Positions 63,134-64,000 of a DNA stretch of 64,000 bases are shown one piece after another. The notes beneath the pieces are model-generated. The model did no database searches and was not told the DNA's origin. It worked only from the letters and a program-made list of their open reading frames with translations. Each line of letters opens with the position of its first letter. Position 1 is the first letter of the stretch. Position numbers and translations under genes: made by a program. This DNA comes from Wurfbainia villosa (Eukaryota > Streptophyta > Magnoliopsida > Zingiberales > Zingiberaceae): the NCBI GenBank assembly GCA_025175895.1, contig CM045988.1, positions 94,337,137-94,401,136 on the forward strand, in the 5' to 3' direction.

Positions 63134-63607
63134 CGATGAAGGAGAAGAGCGCATTTATTAACAGAGGAAGTGGGGATAATGAATGCTAGTAAAGAAGGGG
63201 AAACGTAACGACAACAGGTGAAAAGTCGCTGGTACAGTAATTGTAAAGAAAAAGGGTCCGAATCCCCGGGAGATGGTAAAAGAAAATATGTTCAAGCCAG
63301 ATTATAGTCCTTCTGGTGACGGGAACCTCACTTATACAGGAAAACAACAAAAGCGAATATCAATTTCCTCCTTCATTTTTATTAACATATTTAAAATAGT
63401 TACATCAGTTAATCTATGAATATTTTCTCTGATTACTCTTAACAGATGAAGCGTTAGAGGTCTCCTTGGGGGAAGGCGCCAAGATGACCCTCGCGCTCTG
63501 AGCGGGAGGTATTCGATGGACCTTCATCAAAAGGAGGAGGATGAACTCGCCGGGAGACTGGGAGGAAGGCCACGGTGGTGGGAGTGGGGAAGTTCTACAT
63601 GGATCTC

Positions 63608-63847
63608 CTAGTATTCCCATGTTAAAGGAGGGTTCCACACCCGATTGCAGAACGAGGGAAATGGTGCACGAAAAGACCTCTCTGTAGGAAGGGTTGGAGC
63701 TGGGGTGTGAGGCGGAAAAGGAAGGGAAGTAGGCGAGGTGGCGGTCGAGCGGGTCTCCGAATCTTCAATGTCTTCGGAAAACCAATCCTGCAGCTCGAAA
63801 GATTCTGAATCTGAAGAAATTTCGATGGGGTGTCCCGCTGAAGCCAT
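63608..63847 (-). CDS. antisense small acidic ORF
   Basis: A 79-aa reading from ATG 63847, with an acidic Ser-rich start (GHPIEISSDSESFELQDW) then a Pro/Thr-rich part. The ORF is open further upstream, but a minus-strand TATA box (TATAAAT, 63886-63892) about 40 bp before this ATG favours the shorter start. It resembles N-terminal parts of retroelement antisense ORFs in composition only. Confidence 0.35.
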   Translation of the reverse strand: MASAGHPIEISSDSESFELQDWFSEDIEDSETRSTATSPTSLPFPPHTPAPTLPTERSFRAPFPSFCNRVWNPPLTWEY

Positions 63848-63885
63848 GAGAGTGAGATAGAAGGACGAAGACATGGAGGGTGATG

Positions 63886-63892
63886 ATTTATA
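63886..63892 (-). promoter_or_regulatory. possible TATA box of the small acidic ORF
   Basis: CTATAAATC on the minus strand, about 40 bp upstream of the proposed ATG at 63847. Confidence 0.35.
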
Positions 63893-64000
63893 GTGGAAGG
63901 AAAGCGACGGTAGTAGTTCTTGGGAAGGGGAAGAAGATGAAGAGACTGATATCGTTTCCGAAGCAGTAAGAGGGATAGAGAAGATCAACAGGCGAAAGTC

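Larger units (their letters stand above)
52627..64000 (+). mobile_element. second Tat-type Ty3/gypsy retrotransposon, running off the window
   Basis: 5' LTR, primer site, gag, protease remnant, RT, RNase H, a second RNase H and integrase follow in gypsy order on the plus strand. Downstream come an antisense gene, a 78-bp array and two more antisense ORFs. The second (archaeal-type) RNase H between RT-RNase H and integrase is the known hallmark of the Tat lineage. Pol is broken by one frameshift and several stops. The 3' LTR is not in the window. Confidence 0.85.

Noticed and set aside
59337..63988. A separate host gene cluster on the minus strand
   Set aside because: Position right after pol, the tandem array and the parallel with element 1 fit retroelement antisense ORFs better, although the missing 3' LTR leaves some doubt.

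Overview
The window is plant nuclear DNA, most likely from a monocot. It has spliced genes with GT–AG introns, a GT61 glycosyltransferase pair of the kind expanded in commelinid monocots (one copy has a strikingly GC-rich main exon), and an AT-rich intergenic background packed with plant transposon classes (Tat-type Ty3/gypsy, Ty1/copia, hAT, CACTA, tRNA-type SINEs). I cannot name the species from sequence alone.

Only three ordinary host genes are supported, all on the + strand. Two are GT61 glycosyltransferases (13231-15662 and 22307-24136), a dispersed tandem pair predicted to be Golgi type II membrane enzymes acting on xylan side chains. The third is an armadillo-repeat protein (35745-37797) with a clear TATA box. 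No tRNA, rRNA or CRISPR array was found.

Most of the rest is nested mobile DNA. (1) 2190-12604: a decayed Tat-type gypsy element with two LTRs. Its gag-protease-RT part is deleted, so the 5' LTR runs straight into an integrase fragment. Next come a 53-bp tandem array and a long gene on the opposite strand (11318 down to 5383) with three exons. A hAT transposon (6476-10361) sits inside that antisense gene, and a SINE sits inside the 5' LTR. (2) 29378-33881: two large palindromic (foldback-like) elements side by side. (3) 39201-51991: a degenerate CACTA (En/Spm) element carrying TNPD-like and TNPA-like pseudogenes, with a gag-only copia element (44107-49954) inserted into the TNPA-like gene. 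(4) 52627 to beyond the window end: a second Tat-type gypsy element with LTR, primer site, gag, RT, two RNase H domains and integrase, all decayed. It is followed by a two-exon antisense gene, a 12-copy 78-bp tandem array and two further antisense ORFs.

The most interesting signal is the antisense gene system of the two gypsy elements. Both carry a spliced gene on the strand opposite gag-pol. In both a phase-0 intron separates a Ser/Pro-rich part from a coiled-coil part, and TATA-like boxes lie upstream of several antisense ORFs. The 78-bp array in the second element repeats a TATATAA box pointing at its antisense gene. Extra antisense ORFs and 3'-region tandem arrays are known for Tat-lineage elements. 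The three-exon structure and the promoter-array idea are my readings and need transcript evidence.
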